DNA of 64,000 bases, taken from Fibrisoma limi BUZ 3. Lineage in GTDB: Bacteria; Bacteroidota; Bacteroidia; Cytophagales; Spirosomataceae. Made by a program: the position numbers and the translations under genes. Shown one piece after another: positions 9,795 through 18,518 of the stretch (its first letter is position 1; each line of letters begins with the position of its first letter). Below the pieces are notes generated by a model, which was not told the DNA's origin, made no database searches, and was given only the letters and a program-made list of their open reading frames with translations. Location of the stretch: assembly GCF_000296815.2 (NCBI RefSeq), contig NZ_CAIT01000007.1:434001-498000 (forward strand). Direction: 5' to 3'.

Positions 9795-10112
9795 TTAATG
9801 AACAGTAGCTGCTTTCTCCGGCGGAGCATTAGGAATATGCTCCAATTGACGAATCAGGCTGTCTTTCTGCATGTTGGCCCGCTTGCACTCGGAAAGCTGC
9901 TGCCAGGCCATATCATCCACCGCGTAAGCCGTATCGCCTACTTCATAGTCAATAATGCTTCGCTGATGGCTTTGCTCGTACAGCAGAAATCCGTTGAACA
10001 ATAGCGAAAGAGCCAGTGCCAGCCCGAAGCCGTAGAGCAAAATCGAGCCGGCCGCCCCGGGCCGCCCCGGGCTGAAACGGGAAATACGACGTTGCATAGT
10101 CTGTGTCTTCAT
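9795..10112 (-). CDS. Small single-pass membrane protein at the head of the RND operon
   Basis: About 105 residues starting MKTQTMQRR (another ATG lies 4 codons upstream at 10124). One membrane segment (ILLYGFGLALALSLLFNGF) precedes a polar, probably periplasmic or coiled tail. No family recognised. It lies 45 bases upstream of the adaptor gene on the same strand, so it is probably cotranscribed and could be an accessory or sensor peptide of the pump. The N-terminal coding region contains an exact 10-bp tandem duplication (GCCGCCCCGG twice, 10051-10070), which is not a multiple of three. Confidence 0.55.
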   Translation of the reverse strand: MKTQTMQRRISRFSPGRPGAAGSILLYGFGLALALSLLFNGFLLYEQSHQRSIIDYEVGDTAYAVDDMAWQQLSECKRANMQKDSLIRQLEHIPNAPPEKAATVH

Positions 10113-10124
10113 TATCTGACACAA

Positions 10125-10503
10125 AACAATCGCCTGACATTAGAACGGTATGAGAAGGAAATTAGAAGAAATTAGAAAGGTCCAAAGCCTATGCAGTTTT
10201 CTTAAAATAGTGGCTATTTTCCATTAACAAAGTGCAATTTTCACCTCAATGAATAGCTTTTTTTTCAATCAAATGTGGTCAGTATCCTACCAGAACTGAC
10301 TGGCACAGGGCAAACTTTCTTAAACGAATCGTGGGAAGTCAGGCGAACTGGCTTGGAGATTTCTTTACCCCAAAAAACACCTGACAACAAAAAAGTGGGA
10401 CTGTTTAGGGATAGGGTCTGGATTTAACCGGCGCGTTCTGTTAAATTCCGGCTTTTGACCGATCATAACTTGTTCATTACTCGCAGTGATGGAAGTACAC
10501 CTG
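10125..10503. other. Divergent intergenic region, no gene seen
   Basis: About 380 bases between the divergent RND operon and the amidase gene. It is AT-richer than the flanks and must hold both promoters, but I found no full TAnnTTTG box on either strand and no convincing operator palindrome or ORF. Confidence 0.5.
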
Positions 10504-12159
10504 ATGAAAAAAGCCATTGTTCTGCTCCTGATTACGTCAGTTTCATGCCAGGTAGCACAGAAAACGCAAAAAAATAATTTACCCCCCTGGACCCCTTACG
10601 ACGAATCGGCCGAAATAGCCACCACGACCACTCATGAGTCGCAACGAATGCGGTTCAAGCTGATTCAGTCCAGAAACCTTGACAAAAACGGCCTCCTGCA
10701 ACAGATTGCCGGTCAGTTGACGAATTTCACGGCAGCCGACTATCAGCGCCTGAAACCGCTGATTCTGGAGCAGGACATACCGACCTTACAGGCGCATATT
10801 CAGGCGGGTAAGCTCACCTACGAAAAGCTGACGCAGTGGTATTTGTACCGGATTGCTCTGTACGAAAACAACCGCGACCTGTTTCTCAACAACCTCATTG
10901 CCATCAATCCCGGCGCCGTAGCCGAAGCCCGCCAACGCGACAAAAACAAGTCGGCGGCTGCCCACCCAATTTTTGGAATGCCCATTATCCTGAAAGACAA
11001 TATTAATCTGAGCGGGCTGCCCACCACCGCCGGGGCGCAGGCATTCAGTCAGAACACCGCCACCAAAAACGCTTTCATTGTGGAGCGATTGCGGGAGAAG
11101 GGAGCCGTCCCGCTGGCAAAGGCCAACCTGAGCGAGTGGGCTAACTTTATGTGTCTCGACTGCCCCAACGGCTACAGCGCCATGGGCGGGCAGACCCTGA
11201 ACCCCTACGGCCGCAAACGGTTCGATACGGGCGGCTCAAGCTCAGGCAGCGGCTCAACCATAGCCGCCAACTATGCCGTTGCTGCGGTCGGTACCGAAAC
11301 ATCCGGCTCTATCCTGTCGCCGTCGAGTGCCAATTCGATTGTCGGGCTGAAGCCCACTACGGGTTTGTTAAGCCGGGGCGGCATCGTGCCTATTTCGAGC
11401 ACCTTCGATACGCCCGGCCCCATGACACGCACAGTTGTCGACGCAGCCATTCTGCTGTCGGCTATGGCGGGCGAAGACCCCACAGATCCGGCCACAAAGA
11501 ACAATCCAAAAGACAAACCGTACTGGCAGGACGTAAAATCGGGCAACCTGACCGGTCTTCGGTTCGGGGCTTTTAAACCGCTGCTGAAAGACTCGGTCTA
11601 CGCCCTCAACGTCGAGAAAATCAGGGCGCAGGGAGGCACAGTGGTTGAGATTGAGCTGGAACAGGCTCCCAACGAAGGTTTCGGGACGCTGTTGAACGCC
11701 GACATGAATGCCGATCTGCCGGCCTACATCCGTAACTACGGGTCAGCGACGCTTTCTTACCGCTCTGTGGCCGACATTCTGGCGTATAACAAACAAGACT
11801 CGACTAACCGGATGCCTTACGGGCAAGGCCGGATTGCGGGCGTTATCAAAACCACAACAACCGCCGACGAGATGGCGCAGCTACGTGCCAACATTCGCAA
11901 AAGTGGAGTTAGCTACTTCGAAAAGCCTATGCAGCAGTACCGGTTAGACGCGGTTCTGTCCATTAATAACCGGAGCGCGGGCCAGGCTGCTGCCGCCAAT
12001 TATCCGTGTCTGACCGTACCGATGGGCTACAAAACGAACGGCGAACCTATTGGTATGACGTTCATTGCACGGCCGTTTGAAGAAGACAAACTCCTGAGAA
12101 TTGGCTACGCCTTCGAGCAGGCCACCAAAGCGCGCCGGATACCAGCCAACTACAATTAA
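10504..12159 (+). CDS. Amidase-signature family lipoprotein (peptide or fatty-amide amidase type)
   Basis: 551 residues from the ATG at 10504, chosen because it gives a lipoprotein-like signal (LLITSVSC). The amidase-signature Ser-cisSer-Lys triad is complete: Lys164 in ILKDNINLSG, Ser247 in the GGSSSGSG loop and Ser269 in GTETSGSI. The glycine/serine-rich core and the following SIVGLKPTTGLLSRGGIVP are characteristic. Such exported enzymes hydrolyse amide bonds, for example C-terminal peptide amides; the real substrate is unknown. GatCAB function is unlikely because of the export signal and lack of partners. Confidence 0.9.
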   Translation: MKKAIVLLLITSVSCQVAQKTQKNNLPPWTPYDESAEIATTTTHESQRMRFKLIQSRNLDKNGLLQQIAGQLTNFTAADYQRLKPLILEQDIPTLQAHIQAGKLTYEKLTQWYLYRIALYENNRDLFLNNLIAINPGAVAEARQRDKNKSAAAHPIFGMPIILKDNINLSGLPTTAGAQAFSQNTATKNAFIVERLREKGAVPLAKANLSEWANFMCLDCPNGYSAMGGQTLNPYGRKRFDTGGSSSGSGSTIAANYAVAAVGTETSGSILSPSSANSIVGLKPTTGLLSRGGIVPISSTFDTPGPMTRTVVDAAILLSAMAGEDPTDPATKNNPKDKPYWQDVKSGNLTGLRFGAFKPLLKDSVYALNVEKIRAQGGTVVEIELEQAPNEGFGTLLNADMNADLPAYIRNYGSATLSYRSVADILAYNKQDSTNRMPYGQGRIAGVIKTTTTADEMAQLRANIRKSGVSYFEKPMQQYRLDAVLSINNRSAGQAAAANYPCLTVPMGYKTNGEPIGMTFIARPFEEDKLLRIGYAFEQATKARRIPANYN

Positions 12160-12271
12160 TCGGTCAGCGTATTTCGGCAATCTCTGGCTTACTACGACTC
12201 AACCATTACCGCAGCCAGCACGACACTTTGCCAAATACGAACGACAAACGGTAAAGCAGTTAGAACGTTCC

Positions 12272-12769
12272 TTAGCGATTATCAGAACCCATGATAATTT
12301 GTACTAAAGCACCTTCCACTCTAGTGACTCTCATCCGTGAGAACGAGGAGACTAGCGTGTGCATAACCAACGTTAGGCCACTGCTTGCTATGAAAGAGAA
12401 GACGAAACCAACCAGCGACTCCGCAGTTACACCAAAACGAATACTTCTTAGAGTAAAGAATACAATCACGGCCACTGGGAGTGTGTAAAGCAAGAACCTT
12501 GAAACGTTTTCCGACGAAATAGTCATCTGTAACCGTACCCCATCGGAGGTCTCTTCCAGATGGCCAGTCAGATCCAAGTAAACAATAGATCGACCATATT
12601 CGATGTATCGGACCCACAGATTGTTCCCATTGATACGGCCTGAACAAACAATCTTAGCCAGGAGGAGATTGCCCCGCTGGACCACCAGCGGGGAAGCAAA
12701 TGCCGTGGAAAGACGCTGGCGGGCTGTCTCTAAGGGAACCGGCAGCAGCACTTCTCGGCGGATTTCCAT
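12272..12769 (-). CDS. Hypothetical membrane protein
   Basis: 165 residues from the ATG at 12769 (the frame is open to 12865, adding 32 unlikely residues). The N-terminal half is soluble and beta-like (MEIRREVLLPVPLETARQRL start); two hydrophobic segments follow (LLYTLPVAVIVFFTL and ESLVGFVFSFIASSGLTLVM). No family recognised. It lies between the amidase and a sensor kinase; nothing links it to either. Confidence 0.55.
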   Translation of the reverse strand: MEIRREVLLPVPLETARQRLSTAFASPLVVQRGNLLLAKIVCSGRINGNNLWVRYIEYGRSIVYLDLTGHLEETSDGVRLQMTISSENVSRFLLYTLPVAVIVFFTLRSIRFGVTAESLVGFVFSFIASSGLTLVMHTLVSSFSRMRVTRVEGALVQIIMGSDNR

Positions 12770-12890
12770 TGGACTAACACGATTATTCAGTAACCAGATG
12801 TTTAGTCGTTGCCAGATTAAGAAGGGAAACACAACAACATGGCAATGGATTTCCTTGCTTATCATTAAGCCGATCTGAACTATGCGTGTC

Positions 12891-14246
12891 CTATGTCTGC
12901 CCCGGCAACCGTATAATCACAGTAGTGCCTTGGCCCACCTTAGACGCAATCTGCATAGTGCCCTGGTGCAGTTCAACGATTTTCTGCGTCACGGCCAGGC
13001 CAATCCCATAGCCGGGTACGCCTTCAACGTTACTGCCCCGGTACAGCGGGTCCAGTATGTGCGCTACGTCGGCTTCGGCAATGCCGCGCCCCTGGTCCGC
13101 GACGGTTACGGTAATCTGCTCATCCCTGGCTTCCAGTTGTACGGCAACCGCGTCGCCCGAATACTTACAGGCGTTATCCAGTACGTTTACGAAAGCAGTC
13201 GTCAGCAAGGTAGCATTGCCTTTCACCGTTAACGACTCTTCTTCATTCGTCACAAACTGAAGCGGCAGGTTCCGGTCCGGATACCTGATCTGCACCTGCT
13301 CGATGGCGGTAAGCAGGCAATCATCCACCTGAACGGCCGTCAGGGCAACGGCCCTATCCGTCACTTTAGCCAAACCGAGCAACCCGTTGGTCAGGGCAAT
13401 TACTTTCTTCAGTTCTTCCACCGCTATCTCCATGCTTTCGCGCCAATCGACTGGATTCTGGTCATAGCGGAGGGAGGTTTCCAGCGTACCGAGGGTGTTG
13501 GTGAGCGGTGTACGTAATTCGTGAGAAGCGTGGGAAACAAAGCTCCGCTGCGAAACAAACGCATCTTCCAGCCGAAAGAGCATGCGGTTGAACGTCATGG
13601 CCAGTTGGGCGATTTCATCCCGGCGATTTCCTTCATTTACCCGTTTATGCAGGTCTACGGCGGTGATCTGCTCCACTTCATCCACAATTTGGGAAATAGG
13701 CTTCAGCACACGCCCGGAAAAGTACCAGCCGGCCACTACCGTCAGTGTAAAGCCCAGCAGATTGGCCAGCAGCAGGATTTGTTGCAGCGCCCCCAGCTTT
13801 GAAAAGCCGATCCGGTCATAGCCGGACGCGAATATGTAGAACAACTGCCCCCGGTCGCGGTACGGGATTACGATGGATTCGAGGTGGCCACTTCGAAACT
13901 CAATTAACGAGGCCGTATCGAGCAGGGGGATCTTTTCCTTATAATAATCCGACTCTTTAAGGGTACGGTTGGTAAATACCAGATTGTGTCGGTTGTCATA
14001 AATACTGATTTGCTCCTCCACGATCGTCAGCAGATCGGTACGTACCATGTTTTTAAAAAAATCGTCGTGCAGATGTCGCCGGGAAATCAATAACCGTCCG
14101 GCCACACGGGCTTTTGATTCCAGCCGACTAAAAAACTCCTCCTGCCGGTACAGCGAATAAAAATACCAGACCAGCAAGGACAGGGTAATCTGAATGGCCG
14201 TAGCCAGCAACGTGAAAATGATCGTCAGGCGATTGCGAATGAGCAT
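12891..14246 (-). CDS. Sensor histidine kinase (HAMP/HisKA/HATPase)
   Basis: 451-residue membrane kinase, partner of the OmpR-type regulator upstream. Domains: TM1 (about 9-32), a periplasmic sensor of about 130 residues, TM2 (LLLANLLGFTLTVVAGWYF), HAMP with the LKPISQIVDEVEQI entry, HisKA with His242 in SHELRTPL, and a GHKL ATPase with N-box NVLDNACKYSG, DQGRGI and GYGIGL. The sensor part has no recognisable fold. The gene is 135 bases downstream of its regulator, wider than usual but probably still one operon. Confidence 0.93.
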   Translation of the reverse strand: MLIRNRLTIIFTLLATAIQITLSLLVWYFYSLYRQEEFFSRLESKARVAGRLLISRRHLHDDFFKNMVRTDLLTIVEEQISIYDNRHNLVFTNRTLKESDYYKEKIPLLDTASLIEFRSGHLESIVIPYRDRGQLFYIFASGYDRIGFSKLGALQQILLLANLLGFTLTVVAGWYFSGRVLKPISQIVDEVEQITAVDLHKRVNEGNRRDEIAQLAMTFNRMLFRLEDAFVSQRSFVSHASHELRTPLTNTLGTLETSLRYDQNPVDWRESMEIAVEELKKVIALTNGLLGLAKVTDRAVALTAVQVDDCLLTAIEQVQIRYPDRNLPLQFVTNEEESLTVKGNATLLTTAFVNVLDNACKYSGDAVAVQLEARDEQITVTVADQGRGIAEADVAHILDPLYRGSNVEGVPGYGIGLAVTQKIVELHQGTMQIASKVGQGTTVIIRLPGQT

Positions 14247-14381
14247 TTGAACAATTTATTCGGGACAGAGCCGGCGCTAAAACAATTGGATTTCGGCCCA
14301 TGCGGTACGTATTTCCAAGCCGTTTGGGAGGCTGGTGGAGCCAGGTTCAGGACCTTGCACAACCCACCACCGAAATGCTTG

Positions 14382-15053
14382 TTAGTCCTCACGAAGGACG
14401 TACCCCATGCCAACAATGGTATGCAACAGCTTGGTTGAAAAGTCTTTATCGATCTTCTTACGCAGGTAGCTGATGTATACATCGATAACGTTGGTATTGC
14501 TGTCAAAATTCAGGTTCCAGACCCGTTCGCTGATGTCTACGCGGGAGATGATTTTTCCCTTGTTGAGCATCAGGTATTCCATCAGTGAATACTCGCGGGT
14601 GGTCAGGTCGATACGTTTGCCGGCCCTCGTCACGGTTTTGGTATCCAGGTTCAGTTCCAGATCGGCCAGCCGGAGTATCTGTTTCTGTTTGGAGCCGCTC
14701 CGGCGTGTCAACGCCCGGACCCGCAGCAGTAATTCCTGGAACTCAAAAGGTTTGGTCAGGTAATCGTCGGCCCCGGCATTGAACCCGTCGGATTTATCCG
14801 ACAAACTGTCCAGCGCCGTTAACATCAGTACGGATACAGTTTCATTTTCCGACCGAATCAGCCGGCACAACTCAAAGCCGTTTAGTTGAGGCAGATTGAC
14901 ATCCAGAATGATGATGTCATATACATCCTTGCGAAATAGCGACAGGCCGGTACGTCCATCATACCCTACTTCGACTTCGTATCCTTCGGCCAACATACCT
15001 TTACGGATAAAAGAAGCCAGCCGCTCTTCGTCTTCAACTAAAAGAATTTTCAT
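14382..15053 (-). CDS. OmpR/PhoB-family response regulator
   Basis: 223 residues: an N-terminal receiver with Asp51 in IILDVNLPQLNGF, acidic pair VEDEE and Lys in LTKPFEFQEL, then a winged-helix DNA-binding domain (LTTREYSLMEYL and ISRVDISERVWNLNFDSNTN). It is first in the pair with the downstream histidine kinase and is presumably phosphorylated by it. No target site could be assigned; the RND operon 5 kb away is only a guess. Confidence 0.95.
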   Translation of the reverse strand: MKILLVEDEERLASFIRKGMLAEGYEVEVGYDGRTGLSLFRKDVYDIIILDVNLPQLNGFELCRLIRSENETVSVLMLTALDSLSDKSDGFNAGADDYLTKPFEFQELLLRVRALTRRSGSKQKQILRLADLELNLDTKTVTRAGKRIDLTTREYSLMEYLMLNKGKIISRVDISERVWNLNFDSNTNVIDVYISYLRKKIDKDFSTKLLHTIVGMGYVLRED

Positions 15054-15341
15054 GAAACGATATTGGTTGAGTAGAGTTCTGCGCTACCTGTTTTCAAACA
15101 ATTAGTGGGTTGGCTCCAGAATCAACGAACGGTCGATATACCGCTGGATCTACTTCCGGACATTCTGCAAAACAGGCGAACATGGCCCAACGATTGGGTC
15201 GTTTAGGCAGTGGTATGAACGATACCTTTTCCGGCAACACGGTGTTTAATCAACCCACAGGTGGCTTTGCAAGCCTGTATGACAAAGATAGGCATCCACA
15301 CGTTCTACCCCTACCTGTACCTATTGAATCATGCTGATCAG

Positions 15342-17012
15342 TCAGCGCGCATGGTACCTCCGCGCAACCTCGTAGATCACGACCGTATCAATTGGCGCAG
15401 CCGTCAAATGCCACGACGTTCCCGCATAGAATCTGGCGACGTGGCCGGTCGAAAAAAAGGTGAGTAACGTAGGGGGCGGCACGATTCGTTTAATCACCCT
15501 GACCGGAACGTTCGCCCTCAGCGTTTGACGGTCTACGCCAAGGGGTACGACTATAAAATCGCCCGTTTTCAATGGCGACAACCCCGCTTCATACTGCTGC
15601 ATACCAGCCTGGGTAGCATACCACTGCCATCCCCAGTGTCCCAACGCCCACACCCGACGATCCGGCGGAAGTTGTTTACGAATCTGACGGGCCGTCTGGC
15701 GATAAAAATCCGCGTAATACCAATCCGATACCGCAAGAACTACGCCTAACCCCAAAGCGAATCCTAACGAAACAGCCGCAACGGTTGATGTAACTCTATT
15801 GAGCAACGGAGCAGCCAGAAACATCATGGGCGGCAGAATGAGCAGGATATGACGCGTTGCCATAAACGGCGAAAAGAGCACCACAAATACCGTCATGGCC
15901 ACCATCCAGAGCAGCAAGATAAACGGCGATTCATTTGGAACAGACCCTTTGACTGCGGCCGTAATAACGTCTCTTCCCAGCCATAGCGTCAAGCCGATAA
16001 ACGCGGCCCCATTCAGCAGGAAGAGTCCGTAGAGGAGATGGTGCGCCAACTGCTCAGGAATAATCTGGCTATAAGTCGCCAACACAAGACTCACTATACC
16101 AACCAATGGCAGGCTCACCCAGCGTATCGACGGCTTGCGTTGCCTGCTAATCAGACCAACGTAGAGCAACAGGGTAAACGGCGAAATAGCCCCCAGGCCA
16201 ATAATCAGCATCTTCACCATCTCGACCAAACGGCCAAATGACCAGGGAGCCCGGGGCCGATCAAACAGGTGGACCGAACCGTACTCCTGAACGTTGGCAT
16301 AGGCCCAAAGTGCCAACACCCCAATCGGTATCAACACGACAGGCAGATACGCATGTTTCTTTCTAAACAGCATTAGGGCCGGCAGCATAACCAGCAAAGG
16401 CAGGCTCGAGTATTTTATCAACAGCGCAATGCTCAACGTAGTGGCAGCGAGCAGATACCGCACCCCGTCGGGATGGATACGGGGCGTCAATAGAATATAA
16501 AAGAAGACAAGCAGCAAAGCTACCAGCGGCACATCAACCATCAGATTCTGACTGACCAGAAAAGCAGGCGAAAACGTAAAAAATGCGGTTAATAACCCGG
16601 CATTCTGAACACGGAGCAGCAGGGCAATCTGGTGAAAAAAGTAAATGGCAATGAACGAAAATAAAGCCTGCATCAGATGGAGACTTACTTCAGAATAACC
16701 GAATACGCTACCTACGGCGGCTACCAGATAAAAGTACAAGGGAGGCTGGTTAGCATGGTGCAGCGGCTCTTTTTGCTGATACCAGTTTACCTGACCCGAC
16801 ATTGGCCTGAGAGGATGCTGTTCAATCCATTGAGCCGCTTCCAGATGGAATGTATCATCAATGTGAAACGGTTTGAACAGGTTAACGGCGGTGGCAATAC
16901 CGAAAAGCGTAAGGCAAACCCCCAGCGGATGCCTGTTCAACGTAGTTATCCAGTTACGACGCTGATAAAGCGGTTCAGCGGTATTGTGTGCTTTTACGGT
17001 GTCAGCGTACAT
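15342..17012 (-). CDS. Integral-membrane glycosyltransferase, GT39/ArnT-like
   Basis: 556 residues with about 11-13 hydrophobic segments and a short C-terminal soluble part. An acidic pair in the first external loop (FHIDDTFHLEAAQW), followed by NQPPLYFYL, matches the dolichyl-phosphate-mannose mannosyltransferase (GT39, PMT_2) pattern, where the acidic residue is catalytic. Such enzymes move sugars from polyprenyl-phosphate donors to proteins or lipids on the outer face of the membrane. Acceptor and donor are unknown. It is monocistronic, with about 290 gene-free bases before the response regulator. Confidence 0.75.
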   Translation of the reverse strand: MYADTVKAHNTAEPLYQRRNWITTLNRHPLGVCLTLFGIATAVNLFKPFHIDDTFHLEAAQWIEQHPLRPMSGQVNWYQQKEPLHHANQPPLYFYLVAAVGSVFGYSEVSLHLMQALFSFIAIYFFHQIALLLRVQNAGLLTAFFTFSPAFLVSQNLMVDVPLVALLLVFFYILLTPRIHPDGVRYLLAATTLSIALLIKYSSLPLLVMLPALMLFRKKHAYLPVVLIPIGVLALWAYANVQEYGSVHLFDRPRAPWSFGRLVEMVKMLIIGLGAISPFTLLLYVGLISRQRKPSIRWVSLPLVGIVSLVLATYSQIIPEQLAHHLLYGLFLLNGAAFIGLTLWLGRDVITAAVKGSVPNESPFILLLWMVAMTVFVVLFSPFMATRHILLILPPMMFLAAPLLNRVTSTVAAVSLGFALGLGVVLAVSDWYYADFYRQTARQIRKQLPPDRRVWALGHWGWQWYATQAGMQQYEAGLSPLKTGDFIVVPLGVDRQTLRANVPVRVIKRIVPPPTLLTFFSTGHVARFYAGTSWHLTAAPIDTVVIYEVARRYHAR

Positions 17013-17614
17013 ACAACCGGTATGAACAGGCTGGTGGGAGCCGGTTAACGATATGATAAGCTTCCTTCATTCTCCTATTGACTATGAATCACTTACGCAG
17101 TATTTCTTTGTTTCAGAACGAGCAAGGACTATGCCGCATTTCGACTTTTTAGAGAAATAACCTATTCACTATCAATCGTTTATTTAGAACTACAGGCTAT
17201 TTAACTATAAACGTATGAAAACAGCCTTATTAGACGGCATTTGAAAACAACAGACGTCGGGCAGTTTGTTCTTCTCAAAACGCCCTGCCCAACGCCTGAT
17301 GAACGCTCGCCCGTCAACAGCATCAGTGTAGTGCTGCTTATCAGGCGGTTCCCATAGAGTGGGGTTACCGAAGCAAACCTAAGTAGTAACCATTTCTTTA
17401 CCCGCTGTTTATTATTTGAACTGTGGCAAAGGCTGTGTGAAAAGTAATTTTTGCTGACCAATCCGTTTACCGCCACGGCTACCTCAGAGCCGCTATCGAC
17501 AGACCTGACTACATTATTGCCAGCCACTCAAAAACTTCCCGAACGCTAGCTTGCAAACAACCAGCCAGGCATCGGGTTGGTAAAACAAATTGGCTTGTAT
17601 CTGCTTTTGAGCAA
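17013..17614. other. 600-base intergenic region, no convincing gene
   Basis: Lies between the divergent GT39-like and metallo-hydrolase genes. The longest frame (minus, 17201-17527, 108 codons) has low-complexity composition, no signal or membrane segment and no recognisable motif. The AT-rich 17040-17220 part is promoter-like. I see no strong hairpin or repeat. Confidence 0.5.
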
Positions 17615-18493
17615 ATGACCCTAACAATTACCGGCTACTCAACGGCGCTGTTTGCCACCTGGTATTTCATCGAAGAACTTCGCCTGCTTTTCGACGCCGG
17701 GGATGGCGTAGCGGCTTCTTTACTACAAAAGTCCCGCAAGATTGACCACATCTTCCTCTCCCACGCCGACCGCGATCACGTAACGGGCTTGCTGCGGCTG
17801 AACGAATTAAACGCACGCGAGGGTCTTCCGCAGCTATTCTTCCCGGCTGATTCTATGTCCTTTCCGGCTTTGGAAGTGTTCAGTAAGCAGTTGGATGAAC
17901 GGGTGAAGCAAACCCGTTGGACCCCTATCCGCGCCGATGAACAGATCGAGATCCAGAACGATACGTTTGTGGAGTCGGTCCGTAACAACCACGCCGTTCG
18001 GGCGCAGCCGCACGAGATAAAGAGCCTGGGCTATCAGGTCTATCAGGTAAGACACAAGCTGAAGCCGGATCTATTATCCCTGCCGGGCGAAACCCTCCGG
18101 CAGTTGGCGACCGACATTGGTAAAGAAAACATGACGTATGAAGTCCGCACGAACCTGCTGGCCTACTCCGGCGATACGCCCATCGAAAACTTCGACCGCT
18201 GGGATAATACCGGCATCCTGATTCACGAAGCTACGTTTCTGACCAACGAGGAATTTGCCGGGCTGGACACGAACCGCAACCGGCACAGTACGCTGGAGTC
18301 CGTGCTGCAAATCGTGGCCGACTTGCACATAGACACCCTGATTCTAGGCCATTTTTCGTCGCGGTATTCGCACGCGGAAATCGACGAAGCCATCCGGCGG
18401 TTCTGCAAACAGTTTGGGGTGAAGATTCCGGTGTACCGGCTGCTGCCCGGCCTGATACACCGGGATATTCTGAATGAAGAGCCGATTAATTAG
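17615..18493 (+). CDS. RNase Z-like metallo-beta-lactamase-fold hydrolase
   Basis: 292 residues. MBL-fold order: motif II LSHADRDHVTG, a mid-protein metal-site Asp in YSGDTP, HEATFL and a C-terminal GHFSSRY, the set typical of the RNase Z/ElaC group. The second histidine of the canonical HxHxDH is Asp here (HADRDH). The Asp-for-His change and the absence of the tRNA-binding exosite arm suggest a divergent phosphodiesterase or hydrolase rather than tRNA 3' processing. Substrate unknown; single gene. Confidence 0.75.
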   Translation: MTLTITGYSTALFATWYFIEELRLLFDAGDGVAASLLQKSRKIDHIFLSHADRDHVTGLLRLNELNAREGLPQLFFPADSMSFPALEVFSKQLDERVKQTRWTPIRADEQIEIQNDTFVESVRNNHAVRAQPHEIKSLGYQVYQVRHKLKPDLLSLPGETLRQLATDIGKENMTYEVRTNLLAYSGDTPIENFDRWDNTGILIHEATFLTNEEFAGLDTNRNRHSTLESVLQIVADLHIDTLILGHFSSRYSHAEIDEAIRRFCKQFGVKIPVYRLLPGLIHRDILNEEPIN

Positions 18494-18518
18494 GGGAAGG
18501 CTTTAAGCTAATCGTTCT

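Noticed and set aside
14341-14381. AGGTTCAGGACCT hairpin and flanking GGTGG/CCACC arms between response regulator and kinase
   Set aside because: Looks like the hairpins at 30.4-30.5 kb but the stem is short and imperfect; not enough to call.
17201-17527. 108-codon minus-strand frame in a long intergenic region
   Set aside because: No recognisable domain, signal or membrane segment and unusual composition; the AT-rich start region looks like promoter sequence.
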